Positions 1 to 8,612 of a stretch of DNA of 62,280 nucleotides are shown here, piece by piece. Source of the stretch: M55B177 sp034722275 (GTDB taxonomy: Bacteria > Chloroflexota > Dehalococcoidia > GIF9 > AB-539-J10). Positions within the stretch are counted from its first letter, which is position 1. Each line of letters opens with the position of its first letter. The position numbers were made by a program, and so were the translations under genes. The notes beneath the pieces were generated by a model that was not told the DNA's origin, did no database searches, and worked only from the letters and a program-made list of their open reading frames with translations. The stretch covers positions 1-62,280 of the forward strand of contig JAYENW010000024.1 of assembly GCA_034722275.1 (NCBI GenBank). Direction: 5' to 3'.

Positions 1-125
1 AATATAACTTCAACCGCCCGCACCAATCCCTTGCCTATCTTCCTCCCATAGAGTATATTGAAAAGGAACTTGCTAAAATCCATAGTCCAGTGTTACCTAT
101 GTGGTCAGCCAGCACACATGCTTGA
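1..125 (+). mobile_element. Transposase, C-terminal end (cut by window edge)
   Basis: An open frame enters from the left edge and stops with TGA at 123-125. Its 40 residues include NFNRPHQSLAYLPPIEY, which closely resembles the end of the DDE integrase-core domain of IS481/IS3-type transposases, where YN..RPH.SL....P.E. follows the last catalytic Glu. Only the C-terminus is visible, so the family, the intactness of the element and its inverted repeats cannot be judged. The stop codon overlaps the -35 box of the promoter in front of rpsU, so the insertion, or its decay, lies directly against the ribosomal gene. Confidence 0.75.
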
Positions 126-150
126 CAGAGTTTCCGTGTGAGGCTAGAAT
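122..150 (+). promoter_or_regulatory. Consensus sigma-70-type promoter for rpsU-yqeY
   Basis: TTGACA at 122-127, a 17-bp spacer and TAGAAT at 145-150 form a near-perfect housekeeping promoter. Transcription would begin near 157, about 12 nt before the rpsU ATG. The -35 box overlaps the transposase stop codon. Confidence 0.75.
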
Positions 151-168
151 ATCTTGACTTCTTGAAAT

Positions 169-345
169 ATGGCTAATGTAAGACTCAACCACGGCGAGAG
201 TTTTGAGAGCTTGTTGCGTAGGTTTAATAAACAAGTGCAAGGTGACCGCATTTTAGCTGAGGTGCGCCGGCGTAAGTTCTATGAGAAACCCTGCGATGAA
301 AGAAAGAGGAAAGAAGCAGTGAAAAGGCGCAAAAGCTCTAGATAA
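169..345 (+). CDS. rpsU: 30S ribosomal protein S21
   Basis: This gene encodes 58 residues beginning MANVRLNHGESFESLLRRFN. The fold is the short basic S21 type: an acidic/neutral N-terminus, a central RR.F.K..Q.D.IL.E.RRR..YE.P segment, and an Arg/Lys-rich tail ending RRKSSR. S21 binds the 30S platform near the anti-Shine-Dalgarno end of 16S rRNA and helps initiation. The length matches the family. The ATG sits about 12 nt after the predicted transcription start and no strong ribosome-binding site is visible. yqeY follows after 5 nt, a pairing common in bacteria. Confidence 0.93.
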   Translation: MANVRLNHGESFESLLRRFNKQVQGDRILAEVRRRKFYEKPCDERKRKEAVKRRKSSR

Positions 346-350
346 TCATA

Positions 351-800
351 GTGACACTGAAAGATAGAATAAGGGAAGCTCTGCCGGCGGCGATTAAGCG
401 GCAAGATAAAGCTCAAAGCGCTACATTGCGTTTGTTGCTCTCTGAAATAAAAAATGCCGAGATTGCTGAGCAAAAGCCTGCTGATGATGTCAAAGTAGCT
501 GAGATCATTAACAGACAGGTAAGGCGCCACAGGGAAAGCATCGAAATATTTAAGCAGGCGAGTCGGGACGATCTTGTAACCCAGGAGGAGACAGAACTCA
601 GAATCCTCATGAATTTTCTTCCCCAGCAAATGAGCCACGATGAGATCATAGCTGCAGCACGCCGTGTAATTGATTTGGTTGGAGCTAAAAGTCCGAGTGA
701 TAAAGGTAAAGTTATGTCTCAGCTTATGCCTCAAGTTAGAGGTAAGGTTGGTGGCAAAGAAGTCAGTGATACTGTTTCGCAACTACTAGCTACAATCTAG
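351..800 (+). CDS. yqeY: GatB/YqeY domain-containing protein
   Basis: This 149-residue protein belongs to the YqeY family, which resembles the C-terminal tRNA-binding tail of GatB, the amidotransferase subunit. The start is GTG at 351, 5 nt after rpsU, giving MTLKDRIREALPAAIKRQDK. The family pattern is complete: an LR.LLSEIKNAEI segment near residues 27-40, LP.QMS..EI in the middle, and the C-terminal K.MG-like motif, here DKGKVMSQLMPQVRGKVGGK, followed by V..LL. It probably binds RNA or tRNA, but its cellular role is not established. It is co-transcribed with rpsU. A hairpin follows its stop. Confidence 0.9.
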   Translation: MTLKDRIREALPAAIKRQDKAQSATLRLLLSEIKNAEIAEQKPADDVKVAEIINRQVRRHRESIEIFKQASRDDLVTQEETELRILMNFLPQQMSHDEIIAAARRVIDLVGAKSPSDKGKVMSQLMPQVRGKVGGKEVSDTVSQLLATI

Positions 801-845
801 GCTTTAAGGATAACTAGGATTTTTAAAATTAGTAATCTGGATATG

Positions 846-877
846 ATGGCGGTATTTTTGCCGCCATTGCTTTTGTT
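846..877 (+). terminator. Possible intrinsic terminator after yqeY
   Basis: ATGGCGG (846-852) and CCGCCAT (861-867) form a 7-bp stem around an 8-nt T-rich loop. A T-rich stretch follows at 871-877. It lies between yqeY and purQ and would separate the two transcription units. The T-tract is short, so termination may be partial. Confidence 0.5.
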
Positions 878-883
878 TGCAGC

Positions 884-1585
884 ATGAAGTTTGGGATTGT
901 TGTCTTCCCGGGCACCTGGAGTGACAGAGATTGTCATTATGCCCTTCACCATATATTGGGATGGGAAGCTGAGTATATCTGGCACAAGGAAACCAAATTA
1001 TCTGGGTTTGATTGCCTCGTTCTTCCTGGAGGTTTTTCTTATGGCGATTATCTTCGGCCAGGAGCCATAGCCCGTTTTTCTCCAGTTATGAGTGCGGTGA
1101 AACAGTTCACTTGTGGAGGAGGCTTAGTTATCGGTATCTGTAACGGATTTCAGATTTTATGTGAAGCTGGACTTCTGCCAGGAGTGTTACTGCCCAGCAG
1201 CCATTTGCAGTATCGCTGTCAGTGGGTTAATCTCAGGGTGGAAAATAACAATTCACCCTTCACTTCCAGATGTCAGAAGGGGCAAATATTGAAAATTCCT
1301 ATCTCCCACTACGAGGGTAATTATTATGCAGATGAGACTACCTTACAAGAACTGGAAGCCAATAATCAGGTCGTTTTTCGCTATGCTACTGCTTCTGGCA
1401 GGATAATTAGCGCAGCTAATCCCAACGGCTCATTGCATAATATTGCGGGAATCATTAATAGGGAAGGTAATGTATTGGGCTTGATGCCCCATCCAGAGCG
1501 AGCCTGCGAGTCCCTTCTGGGAAGCACAGATGGCAATATAATTTGGGAGTCAATCAATGAGCGTTACCAAAGAGGCTCTAGATAA
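884..1585 (+). CDS. purQ: Phosphoribosylformylglycinamidine synthase, glutaminase subunit
   Basis: PurQ releases ammonia from glutamine for step 4 of purine synthesis (FGAR to FGAM), passing it to PurL. The 233 residues form a class I glutamine amidotransferase: the nucleophile is Cys86 in GICNGFQ, and the partner His203 and Glu205 lie in PHPERA. The length is normal. No Shine-Dalgarno sequence is seen before the ATG. The last 29 nt overlap the start of purL, which suggests translational coupling. No purS lies beside it, although PurQ and small-type PurL normally need PurS to form their complex. Confidence 0.95.
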   Translation: MKFGIVVFPGTWSDRDCHYALHHILGWEAEYIWHKETKLSGFDCLVLPGGFSYGDYLRPGAIARFSPVMSAVKQFTCGGGLVIGICNGFQILCEAGLLPGVLLPSSHLQYRCQWVNLRVENNNSPFTSRCQKGQILKIPISHYEGNYYADETTLQELEANNQVVFRYATASGRIISAANPNGSLHNIAGIINREGNVLGLMPHPERACESLLGSTDGNIIWESINERYQRGSR

Positions 1586-3821
1586 AGTTGCTTTAAGCAA
1601 AGAGGAGTACAATCTCATTATCCAGCGTTTGGGAAGGGACCCCACTGAGGTGGAGCTGGGGGTATTTGGCTCCTTATGGAGTGAGCACTGCGGCTATAAA
1701 CATTCCAAACCTCTGCTCAAGCTGTTGCCTTCCAAGGGCAAACACGTGATAGTGAAACCGGGGGAGGAGAATGCTGGAGTGGTGGACATTGGGGATGGGT
1801 TGCTGGTGGTGATGAAGATGGAATCACACAACCATCCCTCAGCCGTTGAGCCTCATCAGGGAGCGGCTACGGGAATAGGTGGTATTGTGCGCGATATCTT
1901 TACCATGGGTGCCAGGCCCATTGCTTTACTTAACTCTCTTAGGTTTGGCCCTTTGAGTGAAGTTCATAATCGGTATTTGTGTAACGGTGTTATTGCTGGC
2001 ATTGCTGCTTATGGGAATTGCCTGGGGATTCCCAATATTGGTGGTGAACTTTTCTTTTCCGATTGTTATTCATTCAATCCTCTGGTTAATGTTTTGTGTT
2101 TGGGCATTGCTGAAGAAGGTGAATTGGTTAAAGCTAAAGCTGGAGGTGGGGATAGCCTGCTCATGCTGGTAGGAGCTGACACTGGTCGCGATGGGATTTA
2201 TGGCGCTTCAGGGTTGGCTTCGCGTGCCTTTGGCGATGAGCAAGAGCTGAGGCCTACAGTTCAGGTGGGCAATCCTTTCCTGGAAAAGCTGCTTATAGAG
2301 GCGTGCCTTGAGCTGGCTCGAACTGACTGGATTGTAGGTATGCAGGATTTAGGAGCTGCGGGGTTGACCAGTGCTGTTATAGAGTCTGCCGCCAAGGGTG
2401 GATGTGGTGTGGAAATAGATGTACTTCGCGTGGCGCGTCGTGAGGAAAGCATGACTCCTTATGAAGTAATGCTCTCGGAATCGCAAGAGCGCATGCTGGT
2501 GATTGTAAAGAAAGGCTGTGAAGCTAAAGTGAAGAGCTTGTTTGATCACTGGGGAATTTCTTCTGGCATTATTGGTCGGGTTAGCGACGATGGTTTAGCC
2601 GTAATTAAAGAAGGGGAGAGAACTGTTGCTGAAGTTCCCGTGAGCTTGCTGATTTCTCCGCCCTTTTATCGCCCCCGGGCAAAGAAGCCATCCTGGCTCA
2701 CTGAGCTTCAATCTTTTGATGTCAGCACTGTGCCTGACCTCAAGCCAAGACAATGTAGTTCTGTTTTGCTTCGCTTGCTTGCCTCTCCCAACATTGCCAG
2801 CAAGGAAGTAGTTTATCGCCAATATGATCATCAGGTAATGGATAACTCTGTGGTTCTTCCCGGCAGCGATGCTGCAGTTTTGCGTATTAAGGGGACCAGG
2901 AAGGGCCTCTCTTTAACTATCGATGGTAACGACAGATATTGTTACCTTGATCCCTTTTTAGGTGGTGTGATTGGGGTAGCAGAGGCTGCGCGCAATCTGG
3001 TTTGTAGTGGCGCCGAGCCACTGGCCATTACAGACTGTCTTAACTTTGGCGATCCCCAGAAAAAGGATGTTTATTATCAATTAAAGGAGTCTATTAAGGG
3101 TATAGCCAGAGCTTGCCAGGAGTTACAGGTTCCAGTCATAAGCGGCAATGTCAGCCTCTATAATGAGACCAGAGGCGAAGCTATCTACCCCAGCCCCATT
3201 ATAGGTATGGTAGGTCTCCTTGATAATGTAGGTACGCATTGCACAATGGCTTTCAGGGATGAGGGTGATTTTGTATTTCTATTGGGTGGGCTTTTGTCTC
3301 CTGGTGATGATAAGGATGGTCTTGGTGGCAGTGAATATTTGGAGTTGATACATAACTTGATAAAAGGCGAGCCTAGCGTTGATTTGAGCCTGGAAAGGAG
3401 GGTACAGCGTTGTTGTTTGGAGGCTATAAGAGTGGGAATTATCAAGTCAGCTCATGATTGTTCTGATGGCGGTTTGGCAGTAGCCATCGCCGAAAGTTGT
3501 ATTACGGGCAATATTGGCTTTAGAGGTGAAATACCGTCTCATACCGTGGAGCTGGGAGTTGATAATCAAAGAGTCCCGTCGCTGGGCTTCAGGCTAGATG
3601 TGGTTCTTTTTGGGGAGCATCAATCTCGTATTGTAGTATCATTGAATCATGGTTCAGCGATTAAATTGAGTAATATAGCCAGGAAATGGCAAGTGCCGTT
3701 GACTTTCCTCGGTGAAATTGGTGGTCGGCACCTAGTCATAGATAACTATATTAATTTGCCTTTAGCTAAGATAAAGAAAGCCTGGTGTAAGGGGTTCTCT
3801 CACAATCTAACTGACAGTTAG
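1557..3821 (+). CDS. purL: Phosphoribosylformylglycinamidine synthase, synthetase subunit
   Basis: PurL uses ATP and PurQ-derived ammonia to turn FGAR into FGAM. At 754 residues it is the small (PurS-dependent) form, not the fused 1,300-residue form of proteobacteria. Family hallmarks are visible: FGSLWSEHCGYKHSKPLLK near the N-terminus, MKMESHNHPSAVEPHQGAATG, and the second AIRS-type half with DGNDRYCYLDP and SAHDCSDGGLAVAIAESC. The start lies inside purQ, so the two are co-expressed. It ends 11 nt before the DUF1015 gene, making a three-gene unit. Confidence 0.96.
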   Translation: MSVTKEALDKVALSKEEYNLIIQRLGRDPTEVELGVFGSLWSEHCGYKHSKPLLKLLPSKGKHVIVKPGEENAGVVDIGDGLLVVMKMESHNHPSAVEPHQGAATGIGGIVRDIFTMGARPIALLNSLRFGPLSEVHNRYLCNGVIAGIAAYGNCLGIPNIGGELFFSDCYSFNPLVNVLCLGIAEEGELVKAKAGGGDSLLMLVGADTGRDGIYGASGLASRAFGDEQELRPTVQVGNPFLEKLLIEACLELARTDWIVGMQDLGAAGLTSAVIESAAKGGCGVEIDVLRVARREESMTPYEVMLSESQERMLVIVKKGCEAKVKSLFDHWGISSGIIGRVSDDGLAVIKEGERTVAEVPVSLLISPPFYRPRAKKPSWLTELQSFDVSTVPDLKPRQCSSVLLRLLASPNIASKEVVYRQYDHQVMDNSVVLPGSDAAVLRIKGTRKGLSLTIDGNDRYCYLDPFLGGVIGVAEAARNLVCSGAEPLAITDCLNFGDPQKKDVYYQLKESIKGIARACQELQVPVISGNVSLYNETRGEAIYPSPIIGMVGLLDNVGTHCTMAFRDEGDFVFLLGGLLSPGDDKDGLGGSEYLELIHNLIKGEPSVDLSLERRVQRCCLEAIRVGIIKSAHDCSDGGLAVAIAESCITGNIGFRGEIPSHTVELGVDNQRVPSLGFRLDVVLFGEHQSRIVVSLNHGSAIKLSNIARKWQVPLTFLGEIGGRHLVIDNYINLPLAKIKKAWCKGFSHNLTDS

Positions 3822-3832
3822 TAACTGGTCAA

Positions 3833-5191
3833 ATGGAAATCTATCCTTTTTGTGGTATACGCTATAATCAAAAAATAGTAAAGGACCTTGCTGCAGTCAT
3901 TTGCCCTCCTTATGACGTTATCACTCCGAAACAAGAGAAGTTTTATCGTCAGGAGAGCAATTACAATGTTATTCGTTTGGAACGCCCCACGGCCAACCGA
4001 CAGCCGGCAGTGGGCATCTATCAGAAAGCGGCTGCTATCTTTCAGCGATGGCTTGAAGGAAAAGTTCTGCAATTTGATGGGGCTCCATGTTTTTATCTTC
4101 ACGATCAATATTTTACTTATCTGGGAAAAGAGAAAATGCGACGTGGGTTGATAGTCCGCCTTAAGCTGGCACCTTGGGGCAATGGCATATATCCTCACGA
4201 AGAAACATCTTCCCGGGATAAAAGTGATCGCTTACAGGTAATGAAGGCTTGTCAGGCTGGCTTTAGCCCCCTTTTCTGCCTCTATCGGGATTCAGAGAAA
4301 GAGGTCGCCACAATATTGTCTGAAATAGCGCAAGGCGCTCCCATAATTGACTTAACAACCAATCCTGAACAAAGTGAGAAGTCTGGCGAGAGGCATATTA
4401 TCTGGGCAATAACTGAGCCTCGGCTGCAGCAAATTCTAAGGCAATTGTTTTCAACAAAGTCTGTCTATATGGCTGATGGGCATCACCGTTATGAAACAGC
4501 ACTGGTTTATCAGCAGGAAAGGATATCTTCCTCACTTCGCGGTTCTGGTTTTGCAAGTAATAGCAACAGCGAGGTCTTTAATTATGTTATGGTGACGCTG
4601 GTTGAGGTTTCTGACCCTGGGTTGGTCATTTTCCCCATTCATAGGCTGGTTCGTGGCATCAAGCCTGCCTTGATAGGAAAAAACAGCCAGAGTGTCTCCC
4701 CATTGCTGGATCAGCTGGAGAATTTCTTCACCTCGGAACTTGTTCCATTATCTGACAGTGTTCTTGATTCGCTGCTTTCTGATTCGAATGGTCATCCGTT
4801 AATGGCTAGCGACTATCTTTTTGGCGTTCTGGGCTTAAAGCAGGGACATCTGGTGCTTTTGAGGGAACGAGAGGATGTCTCTCTTGAAGACATGATTCCA
4901 GCCAATCGTTCCCAGGCTTACCGGGAATTAGGCATCAGTATTCTCAGTCATGTTATCTTGGATAAGATATTGGGTCCACCCATAGACGAGGAAAACATCG
5001 CTTATACTGTGAATATCGGCGAAGCCTACCGTCGGATAAACAGTGGAGAATATCAATTGGCTTTTCTCTTAAATCCCCCGCAGCCGAAGACCATCGAGGC
5101 TGTTGTGAACGCTGGAGATAGAATGCCCCGGAAATCAACCTACTTTTATCCCAAGATGCCTGCCGGATTAGTAATCAATTCTCTCAAGTAG
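3833..5191 (+). CDS. DUF1015 family protein
   Basis: This 452-residue protein has the features of DUF1015: an N-terminal ICPPYDVITPKQ motif, NVIRLERP, HEETSSRDKSDR, and a central MADGHHRYETAL motif. No function is established for the family as far as I know. It follows purL by 11 nt and converges with serA, so it sits between purine and serine genes. The DGHHR motif resembles the loop found in ParB-fold proteins, a fold also used by free-serine kinases (SerK, SbnI). A link to serine metabolism is therefore possible but is only an inference. Confidence 0.85.
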   Translation: MEIYPFCGIRYNQKIVKDLAAVICPPYDVITPKQEKFYRQESNYNVIRLERPTANRQPAVGIYQKAAAIFQRWLEGKVLQFDGAPCFYLHDQYFTYLGKEKMRRGLIVRLKLAPWGNGIYPHEETSSRDKSDRLQVMKACQAGFSPLFCLYRDSEKEVATILSEIAQGAPIIDLTTNPEQSEKSGERHIIWAITEPRLQQILRQLFSTKSVYMADGHHRYETALVYQQERISSSLRGSGFASNSNSEVFNYVMVTLVEVSDPGLVIFPIHRLVRGIKPALIGKNSQSVSPLLDQLENFFTSELVPLSDSVLDSLLSDSNGHPLMASDYLFGVLGLKQGHLVLLREREDVSLEDMIPANRSQAYRELGISILSHVILDKILGPPIDEENIAYTVNIGEAYRRINSGEYQLAFLLNPPQPKTIEAVVNAGDRMPRKSTYFYPKMPAGLVINSLK

Positions 5192-5237
5192 CCACGACTA
5201 TTTGTAAGGTGTCAGAATCGTGCGTTGCTACTATCCT

Positions 5238-6185
5238 TTATCCTTGCTTTGGAGCATTGACAGCGTAACGGGCAGGTTGTCCTTGTAGTACCATTAGGAC
5301 TTGTTCTGCTGCTTCTCGGGCAACGTTCGCCTGAGCTTCGATTGTGGAGGCACCAAGGTGCGGCGTAACGATTATCCGTTCCTCTTTAAATAAGGGACTA
5401 TCCGTCAATGGCTCTTTAGGGAAGACATCAATGGCAGCACCAGCTATCTTTCCCTGCTGAATTCCTTTAAGTAAAGCCTCTTCATCACATAATCCACCCC
5501 GGGCGCAATTGATGATTCGAACTGTTGGTTTCACTTTGGCTAAACACTCGGCGTTGATTAAATTCTTCGTAGCTTCTGTCAAGGGCATGTGCACTGTGAT
5601 AAAGTCTGACTCTTGAAGTAACTGATCTAGAGATACCAGGTTGACTTTGAATTGGCTGGCATAGTCTGCAGAGATGAATGGGTCGTGAGCGATAACACGC
5701 ATCTCGAAAGCTTGAGCTCTTTTGGCTACCTCGGCACCCACTTTCCCCAACCCCACAACGCCCAGAGTTTTGTTTCTGAGCTCGGTGCCAACAAACCGCT
5801 CCTTCTGCCATTTCCCCGATTTAAGGAGGCTGTTTGCTTGTGGTATATTGCGCGCTAGGGCAAGCATCAGAGCCATCGTGTGTTCTGCGGCAGATACGGT
5901 ATTGCCTGTGGGAGCATTAACTACAACAATGCCTTTTTTGGTGGCGGCATCAATGTCTATGTTGTCTACGCCTACTCCCGCCCTGCCAACTACTTTAAGA
6001 TTTTTCCCTAGTTCGATGATGTCTGCCGATACTTTTGTCTTGCTGCGCACCAGCACGGCGTCATAGTCACCAATTATTTCTTTGAGTTGTTCGTGTGTCA
6101 ATTCAGGTCTGATATCAACTTGAGCATGACCGTACAAAATCTCTATGTGAGCTTCAGCGATGTGGTCAGTAACCAATACTTTCAT
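5238..6185 (-). CDS. serA: D-3-phosphoglycerate dehydrogenase, short form without ACT domain
   Basis: It oxidises 3-phosphoglycerate to phosphohydroxypyruvate with NAD, the first step of serine synthesis. I chose the ATG at 6185 because it has GAGGAG upstream and begins MKVLVTD, a typical SerA start; an in-frame start at 6224 is longer but less likely. The 315 residues hold GLGKVG (145-150) for NAD, Arg229 in NCARGG, Glu258 and His276 in PHLGAS. The protein stops at YAVNAPKQG, exactly where long SerA proteins enter the regulatory ASB and ACT domains. It therefore lacks the usual serine-feedback module. The aminotransferase gene lies 48 nt upstream on the same strand. Confidence 0.92.
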   Translation of the reverse strand: MKVLVTDHIAEAHIEILYGHAQVDIRPELTHEQLKEIIGDYDAVLVRSKTKVSADIIELGKNLKVVGRAGVGVDNIDIDAATKKGIVVVNAPTGNTVSAAEHTMALMLALARNIPQANSLLKSGKWQKERFVGTELRNKTLGVVGLGKVGAEVAKRAQAFEMRVIAHDPFISADYASQFKVNLVSLDQLLQESDFITVHMPLTEATKNLINAECLAKVKPTVRIINCARGGLCDEEALLKGIQQGKIAGAAIDVFPKEPLTDSPLFKEERIIVTPHLGASTIEAQANVAREAAEQVLMVLQGQPARYAVNAPKQG

Positions 6186-6233
6186 TTGAGTCTCCTCGCT
6201 TCTCTTTATTGTTGCTCCGTTCAATCTAAAGGC

Positions 6234-7322
6234 TCAGGATAACGCTGCTTTGGGCAGAGCCTTGGCTAACGCCCCCAGTATTATCTTCATGTCATCTTCA
6301 TATATCAGACCAAGGTGGCCGATGCGAAATATTTTGCCTGACAATTTCTTCTGTCCTCCAGCGATGACAACATCATATTCATCCCTGAGTATTTGGATGA
6401 GTTTGGCAGGATCCAATTTGCCGGAAGCGTTAACTGCTGTCACTGTGTTGGAGGCATAATCTTCCTGGGCGAAGAGAGATAATCCCAGAGATTTTACCCC
6501 TTCCCTGGCTATTTGAGCTACTCTGGCATGCCTGGCAAATACGTTAGCCAAACCCTCCTTAAGCATCAAATCCAGCGTAACATCCAGTGCATAGCAAAGA
6601 GAGATTGCTGGCGTCCATGGTGTTTGTCCTCCTCTGTTTTCCAAATAATCTTTAGCCTTGCCAAAATCCAGGTAATAGCGGGGCATTTTAGCCTGCTTAT
6701 AAGCTTGCCAGGCATTTTTGCTGACGCTAACCATGGCTAACCCTGGGGGAATCATCCATCCCTTTTGAGAGGCAGTGACTACTACATCACAGTGCCATTC
6801 ATCAGTGGCTAAATTGATACAGCCAAGGCTTGAAATGGCATCAACTAGGAGGAGCTTATCAAACTCCTTGACTATGGTGCTAACTTCTTTCACGTTATTG
6901 GTTAACCCGGTAGAAGTTTCATTGTGGGTTAGCAATACTGCCTTGATACTGCTGTCTGCTCTTAAAGCCTTAGCAACTGCCTCGGGGTCGACGGGCTTAC
7001 CCCATTCCACACCGAGGTAGCTTACCTTTGCACCATATTGCTCGGCGATTTCAGCAAAGCGCTCACCAAAGACACCGCAAGAAGTAGATAACACTTTGTC
7101 ACCTGGTGATAAGGTGTTGACAATGGTTGCTTCTAAGCCAGCAGTTCCCGAGCATGTGAGTAGGAGCACATCCTCCTTGGTCTGGAAGGCCTGTTTTAAT
7201 TTCGCTGTTATCGATTTCATCAGTTCACCGAACTCTTTGCCGCGGTGGTTTATCATCTGCTTACTCTGGGCTTGAAGTGCCTCTGGGGGGCAAGGGGTAG
7301 GTCCTGGTATGCGTAGTTGCAT
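6234..7322 (-). CDS. Class V aminotransferase (serine/alanine-glyoxylate type)
   Basis: This 362-residue PLP enzyme of the PucG/AGT group begins MQLRIPGPTPCPPEAL. It shows CSGTAGLEA for the PLP phosphate, HNETSTG (133-139), Asp161, and the Schiff-base Lys187 in TASQKGW. GAGGAGG lies just before the ATG. The gene lies directly upstream of serA, so the likely job is transamination of phosphohydroxypyruvate to phosphoserine in place of SerC, as broad-specificity enzymes of this group do in some archaea and anaerobes. Serine-pyruvate or alanine-glyoxylate exchange is an alternative that the sequence cannot exclude. Confidence 0.87.
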   Translation of the reverse strand: MQLRIPGPTPCPPEALQAQSKQMINHRGKEFGELMKSITAKLKQAFQTKEDVLLLTCSGTAGLEATIVNTLSPGDKVLSTSCGVFGERFAEIAEQYGAKVSYLGVEWGKPVDPEAVAKALRADSSIKAVLLTHNETSTGLTNNVKEVSTIVKEFDKLLLVDAISSLGCINLATDEWHCDVVVTASQKGWMIPPGLAMVSVSKNAWQAYKQAKMPRYYLDFGKAKDYLENRGGQTPWTPAISLCYALDVTLDLMLKEGLANVFARHARVAQIAREGVKSLGLSLFAQEDYASNTVTAVNASGKLDPAKLIQILRDEYDVVIAGGQKKLSGKIFRIGHLGLIYEDDMKIILGALAKALPKAALS

Positions 7323-7403
7323 TTCTACTTCCTCCTCTAGTTTATTTCGCGGTTATTCTAACAAAGAATTTTATCTTTTGTCACTACCGCATAAAGACAT
7401 AGT

Positions 7404-8612
7404 CTATTTTACTGTTATTCTAACAAAATTGCGTTTTCCTACTCTCAAGATGCTGCCATGAAGAACGTTAATAATGCTATTGTTTATTTTCTTGCCGTCC
7501 AGCTCAACTGCCTTCTGAGTGATCAAGCGCTTGAGCTGGCTATTGCTTTTAACTATTCCTTCTTTAATTAAAGTCGGGGTGATATCAATCTGATAGAGTT
7601 CATTCCCTATATATTTGGCAGGGAAAAAATACTCGGGTATCTTCTCTGGCACTTCTCTCTTCTGAAATACCCTCGTGAAGTGCTCTTCCGCCTCAGCGGC
7701 AGACTTTTTGCCATGGAATTGTTTTACAAGTTCATAAGCTAAGCTTTTCTTGATTTCCATTGGGTTGACCTTGCCAGAGCTTAGCTGTTCTCTAAACTTG
7801 GTAATTTCTTCGTCTGGCACATCTGTCGCCAGCTCGAAGTAGTCAATGATGAGATGATCAGGGATGGACATTGCTTTGCCATAGATTTCCTTCGGGGGTT
7901 CCATTATGCCTATATAATTACCCAAGCTCTTGCTCATTTTTTGTTTGCCATCAGTGCCAATCAAGAGGGGAACGAGAAAGACTTGTTGAGGCGCTTGCCC
8001 TACAATTTGCTGTAGCTCTCTGCCCAAGAGGCAATTGAATTTCTGATCAATGCCACCAAATTCGACGTCGGCTTTGATTGCGACTGAGTCATAAGCCTGA
8101 AGCAGAGGATAAAGCATCTCCGCTAGAGAAATAGGATTGCCTGAGTTGTATCTGTTGTTGAAGTCTTCCCTGGCTAGAAGCTGGGCTATAGTAAATTTGC
8201 TGGTAAGTTTAATCACTTCATCCAGAGTGAATTTATCGTACCATTCACTTTGCCATCTTATCTCTGTTTTATTTTTATTTACCACTTGGAAAAATTGTTC
8301 CAGATAAGTTTGGGCATTGGCTTCTATCTCGTCCTGTGAGAGCATGGGGCGAGTGGCTGATTGCCCACTGGGGTCACCAATTCTTGCTGTCCAATCACCA
8401 ACGATGAGGGTGACCTTATGTCCCAGTTCTTGAAGCTGGCGTAATTTTCTCAAACCAACTGCGTGTCCCAAATGTATATCAGGGGCGCTGGGATCAAAGC
8501 CCTGTTTTAAATTCAGAGGCTTTTCTGACTTAAGCAGCTTTGTTAGCTCTGCCTGACTGATAATTTCAGCCACGCCCCGCTTTAAGATAAAATTAAGTCT
8601 AGCGCTGTTCAT
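7404..8612 (-). CDS. tyrS: Tyrosyl-tRNA synthetase
   Basis: This 402-residue class I synthetase attaches tyrosine to tRNA-Tyr. The HIGH motif is HLGH (47-50), preceded by GFDPSAPDIH, and the second signature is KMSKS (225-229). A C-terminal S4 RNA-binding domain follows, with NSQLKRLITQKAVELDGKKI. Its start overlaps the ribF stop by 4 nt (8609-8612), so the pair is translationally coupled. The length matches the shorter TyrZ-like/TyrRS type 2 group. Confidence 0.95.
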   Translation of the reverse strand: MNSARLNFILKRGVAEIISQAELTKLLKSEKPLNLKQGFDPSAPDIHLGHAVGLRKLRQLQELGHKVTLIVGDWTARIGDPSGQSATRPMLSQDEIEANAQTYLEQFFQVVNKNKTEIRWQSEWYDKFTLDEVIKLTSKFTIAQLLAREDFNNRYNSGNPISLAEMLYPLLQAYDSVAIKADVEFGGIDQKFNCLLGRELQQIVGQAPQQVFLVPLLIGTDGKQKMSKSLGNYIGIMEPPKEIYGKAMSIPDHLIIDYFELATDVPDEEITKFREQLSSGKVNPMEIKKSLAYELVKQFHGKKSAAEAEEHFTRVFQKREVPEKIPEYFFPAKYIGNELYQIDITPTLIKEGIVKSNSQLKRLITQKAVELDGKKINNSIINVLHGSILRVGKRNFVRITVK

